A stretch of 64,000 nt of DNA, taken from positions 327,001 through 391,000 of the forward strand of contig JASPKZ010007430.1 in the NCBI GenBank assembly GCA_030220185.1. The letters are read 5' to 3'. Both the position numbers and the translations under genes were made by a program. Under the pieces are notes generated by a model. The model was not told the DNA's origin and did not search any database. It saw only the letters and a program-made list of their open reading frames with translations. Source of the DNA: Diploptera punctata. Taxonomy: Eukaryota; Arthropoda; Insecta; Blattodea; Blaberidae. Each line of letters begins with the position of its first letter. Within the stretch, counting starts at the first letter, position 1. Shown here one piece after another: positions 10,169 through 21,929 of this stretch.

Positions 10169-11799
10169 GTAAAGCAGAATTTTAATATTGTAATAAATAT
10201 AAAAGTTTAAGTTAATAATTTTGTATTTTAAAATTATTTTAATATTTAAATATAACTTAAATACATAAAAACATCTAAATAATTCATTGTTGGTTATTGT
10301 TGAATAAAAATGTCTCAGTAACAATTAAAGAAATTGTATTATCGCCTATATATGATGCTTAACAAACGGCTCGCTTTGTTTCCCCGCAGCTGTTATATGT
10401 TATTAAAATACAAAGATCTCGACTGCTGCGACTACCACGATGTTGCCACATTGCTGTTCTTCCCTCAGTTTCAATTAAAACTCGGAACGGTGTGGAACAT
10501 TCGATCCAGTTGTTATACAATTGTATACCGTAATTAATGGTTTATCAGTGATGTATTGTGATATGTAGCTCGAATAATAATACAATATCTACATATTATA
10601 TTAGTTTAATATACAAGTGATTTCAACATGTGGCGGCCATGGGAAAATATTTCAGACCGAACAGTTAATAATAATACTAATAAATATAATAATAATAATA
10701 ATAATAACAATAATAATAATATTTTCAGCATAATTTTGCGTTGATATTAAATTTATGTAGACCTACAAGCTATATAATGTTGGAATTAAATTATTTAATA
10801 AATGAATACGTATTTTAATTTTAATTTTAAAACATAAACAATACCAAATAATAACATAAAAATTAAATAATAACATAAATAATCAATGTCTTCTGTCTTT
10901 GTGTAACAAACGCCCATAGCGCTATGAGAAACGTGACAACACCGCATGTCAGGCATTGCCGCGCGGCACCCGCTTTTATATAAACGGTTAACCATCAGAG
11001 TGAGGCAATAATACTACATAACAGTTTTTGTAAATAATGATTTTTAAAAATTGTTTTAAGTCATTGTTGTCAAAATTACAAATCCTTCCATTATAACTGT
11101 AATAAGAACACCTGCTTAACTTCATATTCTTACATGAAAGTAAACTAAACTCTGATTGGATGTTAAAACAATTAACCTTCTTATTTAACAAATCAATTTA
11201 AACCTTATAAGCTTATTTAAATAACTGTTAACCAATAGAATTTAAATATAACATCATGTGATGTAATAATGGTCTTAAAATTATAAAAGAATTACGCTAG
11301 TCATTCGGCATACAACTTTCAACAAAGATAGAAGCAAGAAGAGATCTCCTGATAAATGTAATATTTAGTACAAGAAAATATAGGCCTATTGATACAAGAT
11401 AAAAAATAATTTATTTTTAATTGACGGTGAAGAATAATACCACCTACATTTACTTAATCTGCTGGGAACTTTAAGAAGTGAATAAATGTGAAATTATTTC
11501 TACAAGAAACAGTTTTAGTGATTTTTAAAGTGTTTTCCTATCCAGTGTACCAACTACCGACCCTAAGAAGAGAATCCGGCTCTACCGAAAATTAAACCCA
11601 ACCTGAACCAGTAATTCTTTTTTTGGGACATAAATCCTTCTTCAAAATGTTACTACAACATCGGGCATGAAGAGAATTACTTCTTCAAAATGTCACCACA
11701 ACATGGGACAACTTCAACAGTATAGTGAAAACTTTCTTGCACACTTTTTTACTTGATAATTCCAGTTCAGATAATTACTCAAAATAATAGTATATTACA
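10169..11799. other. Unassigned AT-rich stretch
   Basis: About 1.6 kb. A TATAAAAG box sits at 11282-11289. A two-copy direct repeat of about 52 bp (CTTCTTCAAAATGT.AC.ACAACAT) lies at 11636-11710. An (AAT)-rich tract lies near 10690-10720. No coding frame is convincing. Confidence 0.4.
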
Positions 11800-12370
11800 A
11801 TGGAAGGTGGTTTTTACAGAAGCTAGTAAAATGTTTAAAAACTGAGCGATAGCGAGGTTTTTAATTTCCGAGATTCTGTAGAACACTTCACAAACGTGCG
11901 TTGTACATTATTTTTTGCGCGATGACGTTTTCAAAATAATAAATAATAGTAAAATAATAACATATTTATTGAAAATATTTGCGTTCATTATAAACAACTG
12001 ACTAAACCTTAAGAGTGTGGGCAATGTTTATTAGTTAAAACAACAGCAGGCCGTGACACCAATCAGTTATAAAATGGCGGCAAGTATGTATTTATTGTTT
12101 TATATTGTTTCAAATAAAGTTCAGTTAATTTAAAATGCAGTGATTTATTTCGTATAATGTATGTTAACACTACCTCTTGGATATATTTTTGTATATACAT
12201 TGTAAGTAGTATACATAGAGGACAATGGTTTTACTTCCCACACGTAGTTTGTAATATGTAATATTACAATATAGTTATTTAGATTGGCAACTCCGAAATG
12301 TAGGAAGTTGAGCTTTCAATATGGCCTAAAAGTACGACAAAACGCACTATCGCGCATTTTTTTTTTGTAC
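11800..12370 (+). repeat. Repeat R1, uninterrupted copy
   Basis: Matches the reverse complement of 31361-32165 (TGTTTAAAAACTGAGCGATAG, AACACTTCACAAACGTGCG, GAAAATATTTGCGTTCATTA, TTTGTATATACATTG). Its right part also matches the reverse complement of 30010-30150 (CAACTCCGAAATGTAGGAAG, CGACAAAACGCACTATCGCG). It lacks the two insertions found in the 31-kb copy and so serves as their empty site. Class unknown. Confidence 0.75.
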
Positions 12371-12884
12371 GGGGTAATATTGCATTGGGGTACCATTTAG
12401 TACAACAGGAACTAAATTAACTGGCTTTGAGAGTGAGATTAGCTTATGTCCAAGTATTAAACATTGTGATATAGGTCTAATTTAGGCTTCAGTAGGTCGA
12501 GGCACAAAATATAGTTATGATCTCATTTATATTTAGAATAACTGGAAGACAATTTTGGAAACAGCATAGAAGTAAATTACCGTAATTCATTGAATTGTAT
12601 AAGATGAGTGCAAAAACGCTGGTGAGATGTAAACACCAGCTGACAGAGTCCCTCATGTTGTTACTTCCGTGGGAACAACTCATCTGGCAAATGTCATGCT
12701 GTAACCCAGCTCCATCATTTTCCACAGAATGGGCAGAAGATATAACAGCATTTTTGTCTTAGCTTCGTCACCATAACCTCTCGTTTTTCACTCGAGTTAA
12801 CATTTAGTTGTATTACTAGTTTCATTTGTTCCTCACCCGACTGCTTAAATACAGGCCAAGGTAAATATTTTATTTGTCGTAATA
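12371..12884. other. Unassigned stretch
   Basis: A 78-codon minus-strand frame (12489-12725) has no family signature and is regarded as chance. Confidence 0.4.
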
Positions 12885-13775
12885 ACTAAAGTTGTGCAAA
12901 GCTTATATTTTAAATAAACAATAAGGATTGATAAAGGAGGTACAACGAGCGATATCTCCTGCACGTTTAGTATATATATAGACGAAATCATTGTACAATG
13001 GCAATCAAGTTTAACCACAGATTTTAAAGTTGGTAATACAATTCTAAATACCATATTGTTTGCAGACGATCAGACAATCCTTAGCTCTTCAGAAGACAAT
13101 TTACAAATAGCAGCGTGTAAATTAAATGAAATAACAAATAAATTCAATATGACAATCTCTGAAAGTAAATAGAAAGTAATGACATTCAACGGGAAAGACC
13201 ATATGAGGTGTAAAATCAGCATTAATACAATATAATACAACAGGTGAACAATTTAAATTATTTAGGATTCAATGTATCATACTGCCAGAAGGAAAATATT
13301 AATGTTAACATTAAATTAAATAAATGTTATAGAATGTGTGGCACTATAAAACGGACACTGAAAAATAAAACTTTGGGGAGTACAAAATTAAAATTTTATA
13401 AAATTATGGCAGTGCCTGTCTTAATATATGTAAGTGAGAATTGGACTTTTAACCGTTCAGACAGAAGAAAAATAGAAACTGCAGAAATGAAGTTCTTGCG
13501 TTCAGTAGCAGGTGAGACAATTTTGGACAGAAAAAGAAATGAAGATATTAAAAAAGATTTAAATATTTTTAATTTAACAAGTAAGAATTGACAACATGAG
13601 AAACAACTGGTATGAACATGTTAAAAGAATGCCTACGGATAGAATCCCCTAGCTTTACTAAAGTACAAACCAATAGGACATAGAAGTGTTGGACATCCAT
13701 TTACTAGATGGGAAGATTCATTAAATCCCACTTGATGCGAAAACAGGTCAAAAGGCCTAATTTCATGAAGTAGAA
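12885..13775 (+). pseudogene. L-B LINE RT 3' part
   Basis: 5'-truncated. Frameshifted traces of GVRQG..LSP.LF are visible near 12930-12970, then IYIDEIIVQWQ, motif C LFADDQTILSSSEDNLQ, NNLNYLGFNVSYCQ, MCGTIKRTLKNKT, ENWTFNRSDRRKIETAEMKF and a tail ending GGTCAAAAGGCCTAATTTC. An in-frame stop in ISESK*KV and later frameshifts kill it. The closest relative in the window is 17230-17580. Confidence 0.8.
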
Positions 13776-13878
13776 GAAAAAGAACTATTACTTTATTCCA
13801 TCTTATTTATAGACCCTTTAACATCGAGGTGATATGACGTTTTAGTCTGTGTTTCTATAGTGAGGTTTTAAACAAGGC

Positions 13879-13894
13879 GATGATGATGATGATG

Positions 13895-13937
<43 letters not shown>

Positions 13938-13978
13938 TAATAATAATAATGATAATAATAATGATAATAACAATAATG

Positions 13979-14058
<80 letters not shown>
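13879..14058. repeat. (AAT/GAT)n microsatellite, ~180 bp
   Basis: Mixed GAT and AAT triplets. It yields spurious poly-Ile and poly-Tyr reading frames on both strands. Confidence 0.98.
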
Positions 14059-14059
<1 letters not shown>

Positions 14060-14730
14060 GTCAACACGCACACTCTTAACACTAAGAAATTGGGACTGGA
14101 AGTAAACAATAAAATTAAATGTATGTTCACACACAAAAACATATTATATAATAGAAATGGACAGCTAATGACAAATGAGGGTAATTTAGAAGAAGTGGCT
14201 GAATTCAAATAGCTAGGAAAAATAATTACGAATAGGAATGAGATGCACAAAGAAAAACATAGGCTCAATTCTAGAAATGAATGATATTATGCATTACAGG
14301 GACTCTTGTCACAACTTGTCTCAAAAAATGTATACTGAAAAAATATAAAACTATTACGTAAATTTTAAAATTCGTAAACATGGGGATGTATACAATTGAA
14401 GAGCTTCATGACAACTAGATAAGCTAGGTTTGTTTGTACATTTATTATAGCTATGGTCTCAGGGAATAAGTTGAGTATAAATCGCTATTTTGGGCAGGAC
14501 ATGTGGAACGAATAGCGAATGAAATAAGGGCATGGGGCTTCTTGTAGGAAAACCAGAGGGAAAAAGCTCAGTTGGCAGACCAAGAATGAGATGGGAGAAT
14601 AACATTAATCATGATTTGAGGGAAGTAGAATATACAAGGGGTGATTGGAACACATTAGCTCAGCAGAGAGATGTATGGAGAGCTTATGTCCGCGCGGCCA
14701 TAAACTTATGGGTTCGATAGTGACAGTAAG
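14060..14730 (+). pseudogene. L-A LINE 3' part
   Basis: Starts at LNTKKLGLEVNNKIKCM, runs through a degenerate middle, and ends with the nearly intact C-terminal peptide GLLVGKPEGKSSVGRPRMRW and the GGTTCGATAGTGACAGTAA end. Abuts the microsatellite on its 5' side. Confidence 0.8.
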
Positions 14731-15504
14731 CTAGTTATAAATCACTATTTATACATAATAGTGTGCAGAAAGCACCAACATCAGAAGTCATTTGAAGGGT
14801 ACAGAAAAATAACCAGAGAAGTCACTTTTTGTTAGAACGGAGTTTGAAGTGTCATTAGATTCTCTATAGAAAGCACTATCATTTATAAGTGTGAAACAGT
14901 AACATATACAGTTTATTCTTGGGTTTATTTACCTCTAAAGTTTGGCATACAGGTAAGGAAGTGTGTACACTGAACAACTAAAAGTACGTTTTCTAGGTTT
15001 GAAGGAAAAAGTGATTTAATTAGTTTCCTCCCCCCTCCCTGTATCTTTGTCTTCTGTTTACAATCCGATCTGGATTTCCTATAGGAAGTACTGGTGGAGT
15101 GATGTGTTTCTTCTAAATATCACGATACACTAAATCAACTGTCTTGATTGGTAAACTGCACATATTGAGAATGTGAACGTACAAGTGAAGAAGATGTGCA
15201 GGGACAAATAGGAAATGCAACAGCAGAAAGGGAGCAGAACGAGTTTCTGATTGCCGTTAATATGGCAATTTTTTTATTATACTGAATGTAATTGCACAAG
15301 CAGAAACACAAGATCACTTGTGGTCTTGGTTTAACTCAATACTTGGCATTTGTACAAAAAATATGTTTCAACTTTTATAGAATTTCAGTTATTTTTCTCT
15401 TCCTGATTTGAAATGAACTTCAAATCCATGTAAACAAGAAACATTCAGCATGAAAAGAAATATATTATTTCACGAAAACACTGGGATTAAAAATTTAAGA
15501 GACT
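14731..15504. other. Unassigned stretch
   Basis: No recognisable gene or repeat. Confidence 0.4.
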
Positions 15505-16300
15505 AGCTAATACCTGGCTTGCGCTGTTACTGCTAAATAAAATGTTGATGTGTTTTTACCACCAGCCGTGCGCTGTTATGCTTGCCCGGGAATCTGCTTA
15601 TCCTGATCTTCTTGGCATCAATGAAAGTGAAAAATGGTTATTCTCAGTTATCCATAGAAGATAAACATATACTGTCGCGGACTTTTTTGTAGAGTTTTTT
15701 TAGATATTCAATTCTGTGTCTAGGCAGCGTAAGCCAATTAAGCGTCAAAATACGGACTTTATTTCACATTTTTCACTACAAAGGGTGATTTTTAGGGGTG
15801 AAGGGGTTGAGTATTACAACTCTCTTATAGCCAATGTTCATCCCCGTAATCTCTTGAACATTTTTCAAAAAGCCCCATCTCAATCGGATGAACGGTACGG
15901 CAGAGCACGCTTGTCCGGGAATCTACTTATCCCGATTTTCTTGGCATCAATGAAAAACAAAAATGTTATTGTGAGTTATTCGTAAAAGATAAACATATGC
16001 TGTAGCGGACTTTTTTTTTATAGAGTTTTTTGAGATATTCAATTCTGTGTACATTAATTTGGTGTATTTGTTATGATTTAGCCAGCGTAAGCCATTTAAG
16101 TGTCAAAGTAGGGACTTTATTTCATATTTTTCTCTACAAGAGTGATTTTTAGGGGTGAAGGTATTGAATAGCATAACTCCCTTATAGCATATGTTCATCC
16201 CGGGAATCTCCTGAACATTTTGTAAAAAAAAACATCAAAATCGGATCAACGGTATGGCCGTGCATAGAATACAAACAATTGAAAATATCTCACCAAATAC
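15505..16300 (+). repeat. Repeat S, two tandem units
   Basis: Starts ACTAGCTAATACCTGGCTTG, a recurring arthropod repeat start. Unit 1 (from CTTGCCCGGGAATCTGCTTA, ~15580) and unit 2 (from CTTGTCCGGGAATCTACTTA, ~15910) share GACTTTATTTCA.ATTTTTC, GTGATTTTTAGGGGTGAAG and a final AATCGGAT.AACGGTA. Inverse copies lie at 22890-23790. Class unassigned. Confidence 0.7.
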
Positions 16301-16519
16301 TTCTTTTCTCCATCGTAGTATAACCTCTCACTTTATAGGTGCCTTTACATGCCCCACGTCACCCGGGCTAAAAAAAATACATGTTAATGTATCTCATGAA
16401 CATGATGAAAGATGGATTGACTAACACGTAATATGAATAACCAGCCTAACTTTCGCAGATTAAAGTAAGTAGGTAAGATTAATTACACAAATTTAAATTT
16501 AAAAAACTAATCATTTGAA

Positions 16520-16625
16520 TTGAGGGCAGATGAAAAGTAGTATGAAGTATATAGGAAATGACTGGAAAATGTTAGCTCATTATATGGATGTATTGAGAGC
16601 TTACGTCCACGCGGCTATGAAAGAT
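16520..16625 (+). pseudogene. L-A LINE tail fragment
   Basis: Degenerate tail including GACTGGAAAATGTTAGCTCA and GAGAGCTTACGTCCACGCGG. About 100 bp. Confidence 0.6.
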
Positions 16626-16724
16626 TCAAAGATAAGATTCTAGACGGGATTTTAAATATATAATAAACATAACCTTTAATTTTAAAATTTTCATTTATAA
16701 TATATTTACATAAAGAAGTAACCT

Positions 16725-17130
16725 ATGATAAAGTCCGTCACGCAGGAATTGCGTAAAGTACGCGAATTTCTCACCAAGTCGAATTTATGGTCCGATTTTT
16801 CTGGTTTACGGAATGCATATTTCTCTTGTAAAGTTGGAGAAACTATTTTTTATGCTAACTTATTCAAACGTGTCGGATTGTAGAAAAAACAAACATATAA
16901 CCGTATATTATTACTTTTGATTTAATTATTGTTGTAAAATTTGGCCCAAATTAAATAAATTCTACTGATTAATTTTCTATTAAGATATTAGAAATATTAA
17001 ATAAATTAAAGTAATGTATCTTACAGAATGCATTGCCAATGTAGGGGTTAATTAATATATATTATATACTTATATATTGAGACGAAGCAAACATGGCGGC
17101 TGCTGGAGCGATATTTTAATTTCGGGTATC
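16725..17130 (+). repeat. Repeat R2
   Basis: Matches in inverse orientation the two halves of 36170-36750 (AAAGTCCGTCACGCAGGAAT vs 36720-36750; AAACATGGCGGCTGCTGGAG vs 36270-36295). Class unknown. Confidence 0.6.
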
Positions 17131-17154
17131 CAGTAAACACCGGATTGTACTGTT

Positions 17155-17155
17155 T

Positions 17156-17226
<71 letters not shown>
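17155..17226. repeat. (ATT)n microsatellite
   Basis: Pure ATT tract immediately before a 5'-truncated LINE. Confidence 0.97.
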
Positions 17227-17229
17227 GTT

Positions 17230-17580
17230 AAAATGTTACAATTTTGGCGTGCCTACCTTAACATATGCAAGTGAAAATTGGACTCTTAACTGTTCAGACA
17301 GAAGAAAAATAGAAACTGCAGAAATGAAGTTCTTACGTTCAGAAGCAGGTGTGACAATTTTGGACAGAAAAATAAATGAAGACATTAGAAAAGACTTGAA
17401 TATTTAATTTAACAAATAGAATGCCTACAGATAGAATCCCCCCAGCTGTTATTAAATACAAACCAATAGAACATACGAAATGTTGGACGCCCATTTACTA
17501 GATGGGAAAACAAATTAAATCCCACTTGATGTGAAAACAGGTCAAAAGGCCTAATTTCATGAAGTAGTAGAAGAAGAAGA
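17230..17580 (+). pseudogene. L-B LINE tail
   Basis: Encodes FGVPTLTYASENWTLNCSDR and KIETAEMKFLRSEAG in one frame, then a deletion relative to the 13-kb copy, and ends with GGTCAAAAGGCCTAATTTC. Confidence 0.8.
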
Positions 17581-17612
17581 TCATTATTATTAATATTTTA
17601 GAATACATTTCT

Positions 17613-17712
17613 TCGTTTTATTTTAATAGCATATACTGAGTTTCGTTGTGAAACATCGGAAATTGCGACTGTTAGAGCGATTTTTAAAATTTAGTTTCAG
17701 GTGAACTCATAC
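17613..17712 (+). repeat. Repeat T fragment
   Basis: Matches 34910-35010 (GAGTTTCGTTGTGAAACATC, AGAGCGATTTTTAAA, TTTCAGGTGAACTC). Cut off by the following L-A insertion. Confidence 0.65.
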
Positions 17713-19530
17713 ACCTAACTCACTGGCAATATCGAACCCATAGGATCATGGCCGCGTGGACATAAGCTCTCCATCCCTATCCTGAGCTAATGTTTTCCAA
17801 TCAGCCCCTGTAGCCTATGAAATACTTCGCTCAAATCATGGTTAATGTTATTTTCCCACCTCATTCTTGGTCTACAAACTGGACATTTTCCCTCTGATTT
17901 TCCTACAAGAAGCTTCCATGCACCTCTTTCATTCCTCGTTCTTGCCGCATCGCAATCTACGAGGTTTAACTGTTCTTATTATATCTGAATGCCTTTAAAG
18001 ACCATGTTAGCTCACTGTTATGTAGTCTTCTCCATTCACCTGACTGTTCATCTCTCTTTGCTCCAAACATTTTCCTAAGAACTTTATTCTCAAACACTTG
18101 TAATCTCCTTTCTTCCCTTAAAGTAAGAGGTCATGTTTCACATCCATATAATATAACTGGGAGAATAACAATTATATATATTTTCAGTTTAACGTTTTTT
18201 GAAAGGAGCTGGGACGACAAGACTCCCTGTAATTCATAAAATTATAAGTATTTCCAGAATTGAACCTATGTTTAATTTATTTGTGTAACTCATTCCTACT
18301 TGTAATTATTGATCTTAGGTATTTGAATTCAGCCACTTCTTCAAAATTTCCGTCGTTAGTCATTAACTGTCCATTTTCATTATATAATTTATTTATATGT
18401 GTGAATATATATTCAGTTTTATTGATGTTTACTTCCAGTCCTAATTTCTTAGTGTTAATAAAGGGTATTGGACCTTAGTATCTCCTCGCTATCACTCAAT
18501 AATACATCAGCATAAACTAACAGCTTATTAATACTATTGAGTTGTAGGCCTTCTTTATCGTCTAAAGATTTGATGGCATACTCTGGTACAAAATTGAATA
18601 GTATAAGATATAGCACATCTCCTTGCTTTAAGCCATTGTGAATTTCAAAAGTATCCGAAAACTGTTTGCCTACACGCGCCCTACTCTTTGTGTCATTTAG
18701 ACACATTCTTATAAGTCTAAGTAACTTTTTAGGAATTCCGAACTCCAGCAGGATACTTTATAACTTCTCCCTCTTAATTGCATCTTATGCCTTTTTGAAG
18801 TCTACATATAGTTGATGTACAGTGTCATTATCCCATTTCTTTTTTAAAATGTCTTATATTAAAAATCTGATCTGTTGTAGACCTGTTTCTTCTGAATCCA
18901 CATTGATGATCTCCAAGAATATCGTCAATATAGGGAATAAGTCTGCTTACTTTCGTACGAAGTTGAAAGTGATGAGATGCCCTGTAGTTGTTGAAATCAG
19001 TTTTATCTCATTTCTTACAGATTTGTACGATAATCGATTCTCTCCATTCATTTGGAAGAAATTCTTTTTCCCAAATCACACTAAGCAATCGACGTATCTT
19101 GATCAATTTTTCTCCCAGTTCTGCTGGGATCCCACTTGAACCTGATGCTTTATACATTTTCATTCTCTATCGCCATTTCAACCTCCAATGCACTCGGTTC
19201 CGAAATTAGCATTTCAGCTGTCTGTAAATTACCCTCTTCAAAATCCTGTTCTGCATGCACATGTAAGAGCTGATTAAATTAACTTTCCATCTATTTAATA
19301 TACTTGGAATCTGCCATCATATCACCATTTTCATTCCTGATTAGTTTATTCTAGCCTGAAACACTTTGTTCTCTATACTAATTCCTTGATGTAAGTCTCT
19401 GATATTCTTATTTTTTGTATTCATTTCAAGATCATTAATCTTCTCTCTCAAATATTTCCAACTACATCTAATGGTTCGATTTTGCTGATTAACACACTCG
19501 ATCTTACTTGTTTCATTGATTGCTATATGC
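17713..19530 (-). pseudogene. L-A LINE, longest copy (1.8 kb)
   Basis: Minus strand. From its 5' side it reads SSGIPAELGEKLIKIRRLL, FLPNEWRESIIV, HHFQ, LGDHQCGFRRNRSTTDQIF, motif A VDFKKA (followed by a stop), RVGKQFSDTFEIHNGLKQGD, motif C shortened to LLVYADVLLSDSEEIL (two residues lost from the Y-A-D-D region), then the usual tail. This shows that L-A encodes a full LINE reverse transcriptase. Many stops and frameshifts. Confidence 0.85.
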
Positions 19531-20118
19531 TACGTTTGGTCCTGATTAAACAAAAAAAAGCGCTGCTAGGGCTAATTGGAGATTTTTTCAAAAAATATTT
19601 TCATGAGAACAACCTCAATAGCTTCATTCCTTCGAAATTCGTTAAAAAGACGGTTGGTATTAAAACTAGCCGTTATGGTTCATTCAACAATGGAATTTAA
19701 AATATAAATACCGGAAGGGTAGGAAAGAGTCGGGTAAGAAATGTCTTCCTGTCTCCGCAGGTGTACACCTACAACTTAGAAGTAATTTATGTTGATCATA
19801 TCCGAATGAGAACATGTTTCATTCTCCACATCTGAATAACAATCTCAGCAATACTTATCACTTTAATTGTTAGAAAAAATTGAAATCAGATTTTTTTACA
19901 TTATCACTAAGGAATGGACTTTTAGGTAAACACTGTAAATATTTTTCTTACATAGAGACAAGCAGCCCAAACTGAGTACATTGTTCTGGATGAGATTTCT
20001 GGAGCAGATACATTAAATTTTCATTAATATTTAAAGGAAGTGGCATTATGAGGTTTATTTTGATTAGTAATTGAAATAGAATTTAACATTTCACCTCATA
20101 ATTCTAGATTTCTCGAAG
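19531..20118. other. Unassigned stretch
   Basis: A 60-70 codon plus-strand frame near 19482-19700 partly overlaps the LINE edge and has no known signature. Confidence 0.4.
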
Positions 20119-20122
20119 ACAC

Positions 20123-20203
20123 GTTTCAATACTTTTGCTAATATCTTCAGTTCTATCTAAAAGTTAGATGGAATTGAAGATAATACACAGAAGTATTGAA
20201 ATA
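20123..20203. repeat. Imperfect hairpin, ~36-nt arms
   Basis: TTTCAATACTTTTGCTAATA.. pairs with the reverse complement of 20165-20202 around a short loop. It lies directly upstream of the ribozyme-like motif and probably belongs to the same Penelope-type tail. Confidence 0.6.
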
Positions 20204-20207
20204 GGTC

Positions 20208-20265
20208 TAATTTGTTAACATGTCTGAAGAAGGTACAGTGTACCGAAACAGCTGTCACTGAATTA
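20208..20265 (+). ncRNA. Hammerhead-ribozyme-like motif
   Basis: The conserved core is in the right order: CTGAAGA (20224-20230), stem II GGTAC/GTACC closing AGT (20232-20244), GAAA (20245-20248), a minimal palindromic stem III ACAGCTGT (20248-20255) and the GTC cleavage triplet (20254-20256). Outer stem I can form from TAATT (20208-20212) and AATTA (20261-20265), with GT/AC inside. Short stem III hammerheads are known from Penelope-like retroelement ends. I infer a Penelope tail. Activity is unproven. Confidence 0.5.
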
Positions 20266-20370
20266 TATAATAAATATGAAAATCAAATAAAACTACGTTT
20301 TATTTTTATTTAATTAATCAATTATTAATTACATTAAATTTTGACAGATAAAGCATGTTTTCGATTAGTT

Positions 20371-20613
20371 ATTCATTCACTGGAACTATCGAAGCCATAG
20401 GTTCATGGCCCCGCGGACATAAGCTCTCCATATATCCTTATCCTGAGCCAATGTTTTCCAATCATCCCCTGTATAATCTACTTCCCTCAAATCATAGTTA
20501 ATGTTATTCTCCCACCTCATTTTTGGTCTACCAACTGGGCGTTTTCCCTCTGGTTTTCCTACAAGAAGCTTCCATGAACGTCTTTTATTCCCCATTCGTG
20601 CCATATGTCCTGC
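20371..20613 (-). pseudogene. L-A LINE tail with TSD
   Basis: Short 5'-truncated insertion whose frame is open over the C-terminal peptide (MARMGNKRRSWKLLVGKPEG). TSD approximately TTTCGATTARTT at 20358-20370 and 20614-20625. Confidence 0.85.
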
Positions 20614-20735
20614 TTTCGATTAATTGTTATGTACAGTAAATACATATTTTCTTCAATTTAAAACACATTTTACGCGTTTCTGGGCAATTTTCCACATTTT
20701 TATTGTTACTTTCAGAAGAAATGTAAATGTTTTAT

Positions 20736-21087
20736 GTATGTATACCCTGTACGTCCCTCGTGCCATCCTAGCGGAAGTTTCTTGACCAATCTAATTTAGT
20801 TTTCCTTATTCGCTACAGCTCTCGGTTAGTGGCATGTGGTCAGCACATAGCATTAATGATACTAGGCAACTAAGGTATTACTTTGTTCAGATGCACTAAT
20901 TTAGTGCTTGAGTTTCTTTTACGAGCCCGAACATCTTCAGACACAGGACCCACGGCTTAAAGTCCCTCCCGAAGGACTTGTACCTTGTATTTTTCCTTCC
21001 TAAAAAATCATCGACCCCGCTGGATTTGAACCTGCGACCCTCTGAACTAGATGCAAGGAATATAACCACTAGATCACCGTTGCCGTC
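20736..21087 (-). mobile_element. SINE B with 17-bp TSD
   Basis: Minus-strand SINE B: B box on the minus strand GGTTCAAATCC (~21028-21038), body GACTTTAAGCCGTGGGTCC. Perfect TSD AAATGTAAATGTTTTAT at 20719-20735 and 21088-21104. 352 bp, the same length as the copy at 1789. Confidence 0.9.
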
Positions 21088-21119
21088 AAATGTAAATGTT
21101 TTATTGATAACACTGGTCA

Positions 21120-21775
21120 ACATCATTTTTATCTCAAGAGTACCAATAGTTGTACTTAATGCAGTTTTTTATCGTGTTTTCAAATATCCATCCATAGTAA
21201 TTCTGCCCGAAGGCAGGTCCTTCACTGCAATCATAGCATTTTCATGCCATGCTTGCAGCTTTACTATGGAAATGTAGGTGTGGTAGCTTCCCGTTTTCAA
21301 ATATGTATTCGCAATTTCTCTATCACCAACAGTTTTTTTATTTCAATTTCAATTAATGGATTTAAATAACTATTTTTTAATAAACGTTTTTTCGTCCATT
21401 TGTCCATTGTAAAGTAAAACCAAATGAGCTAACTCAAATGATTTCATCTATGGAGAAGAGATATCAAGGCAAATGGAATCCTAATATGCTGGCCGATTAT
21501 TGTTGGACCATCAAGAAGGATACTCCACAGGCAAAATATAGCAGAAAATTATCATTCATTACTTTCTACATGAGTCCGAACGTTCGAATATTGTGTGGTT
21601 ATGAATGTAGAAAATATTAAAGTGTTTGAAATTACAAATGCCTGTCTCTCGGAAACCTTACGTGATGGAGAAAAATCGATATCATATTTGAATTCAGGAG
21701 AAAAAATACTATGAGAATCACATTTTTTTCTTTCCGAGACAAAAAAAAAGTTTATTTTTTGTGGCTCTGTGTTAT
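21120..21775 (+). repeat. Repeat F with coding-like content
   Basis: Matches the reverse complement of 51785-52350. On the plus strand both copies can read KRYQGKWNPNMLADYCWTIK followed by PQAKYSRK. On the other strand a frame starts MDKWTKK. This is coding-like remnant sequence, family not recognised, with stops in both copies. SINE A1 at 21188-21293 interrupts it. Confidence 0.6.
21188..21293 (-). mobile_element. SINE A1, 5'-truncated, with TSD
   Basis: Only the 3' module (ATCCATCCATAGTAATTCTG .. GTGGTAGCTTCCCGT, minus strand). TSD TTTTCAAATAT at 21177-21187 and 21294-21304. The paralogous repeat F copy near 52265-52290 has the site unoccupied. Confidence 0.85.
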
Positions 21776-21804
21776 ATATAACTAACGCATTTTTTTTAAA
21801 TTAA

Positions 21805-21929
21805 ATAAAATAAAATAGAGTTAAAATATGTACCTTCTTAGGTCAGTACCGTCGTCCTCAACTTGTAAAAAGTTGAGGACGATGGTACTGGCCTAAGAAG
21901 TTACATATTTTAACTTTATTTTATTTTAT
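21805..21929. repeat. Near-perfect hairpin, 60-nt arms
   Basis: Arms 21805-21864 and 21870-21929 with a 5-nt loop GTAAA. There are four differences. In plus-strand RNA three become G-U pairs, leaving one mismatch. AT-rich outer parts suggest a snap-back MITE. A hairpin RNA source is an alternative. Confidence 0.85.

Noticed and set aside
10795..10995. Minus-strand hydrophobic frames in 10.1-11.2 kb
   Set aside because: Composition expected from very AT-rich DNA.
12489..12725. 78-codon minus-strand frame with several Cys
   Set aside because: Cys and His spacing fits no zinc-binding family and it is isolated.
13855..14268. Long poly-Ile and poly-Tyr reading frames on both strands
   Set aside because: Pure products of the (AAT/GAT)n microsatellite at 13879-14058.
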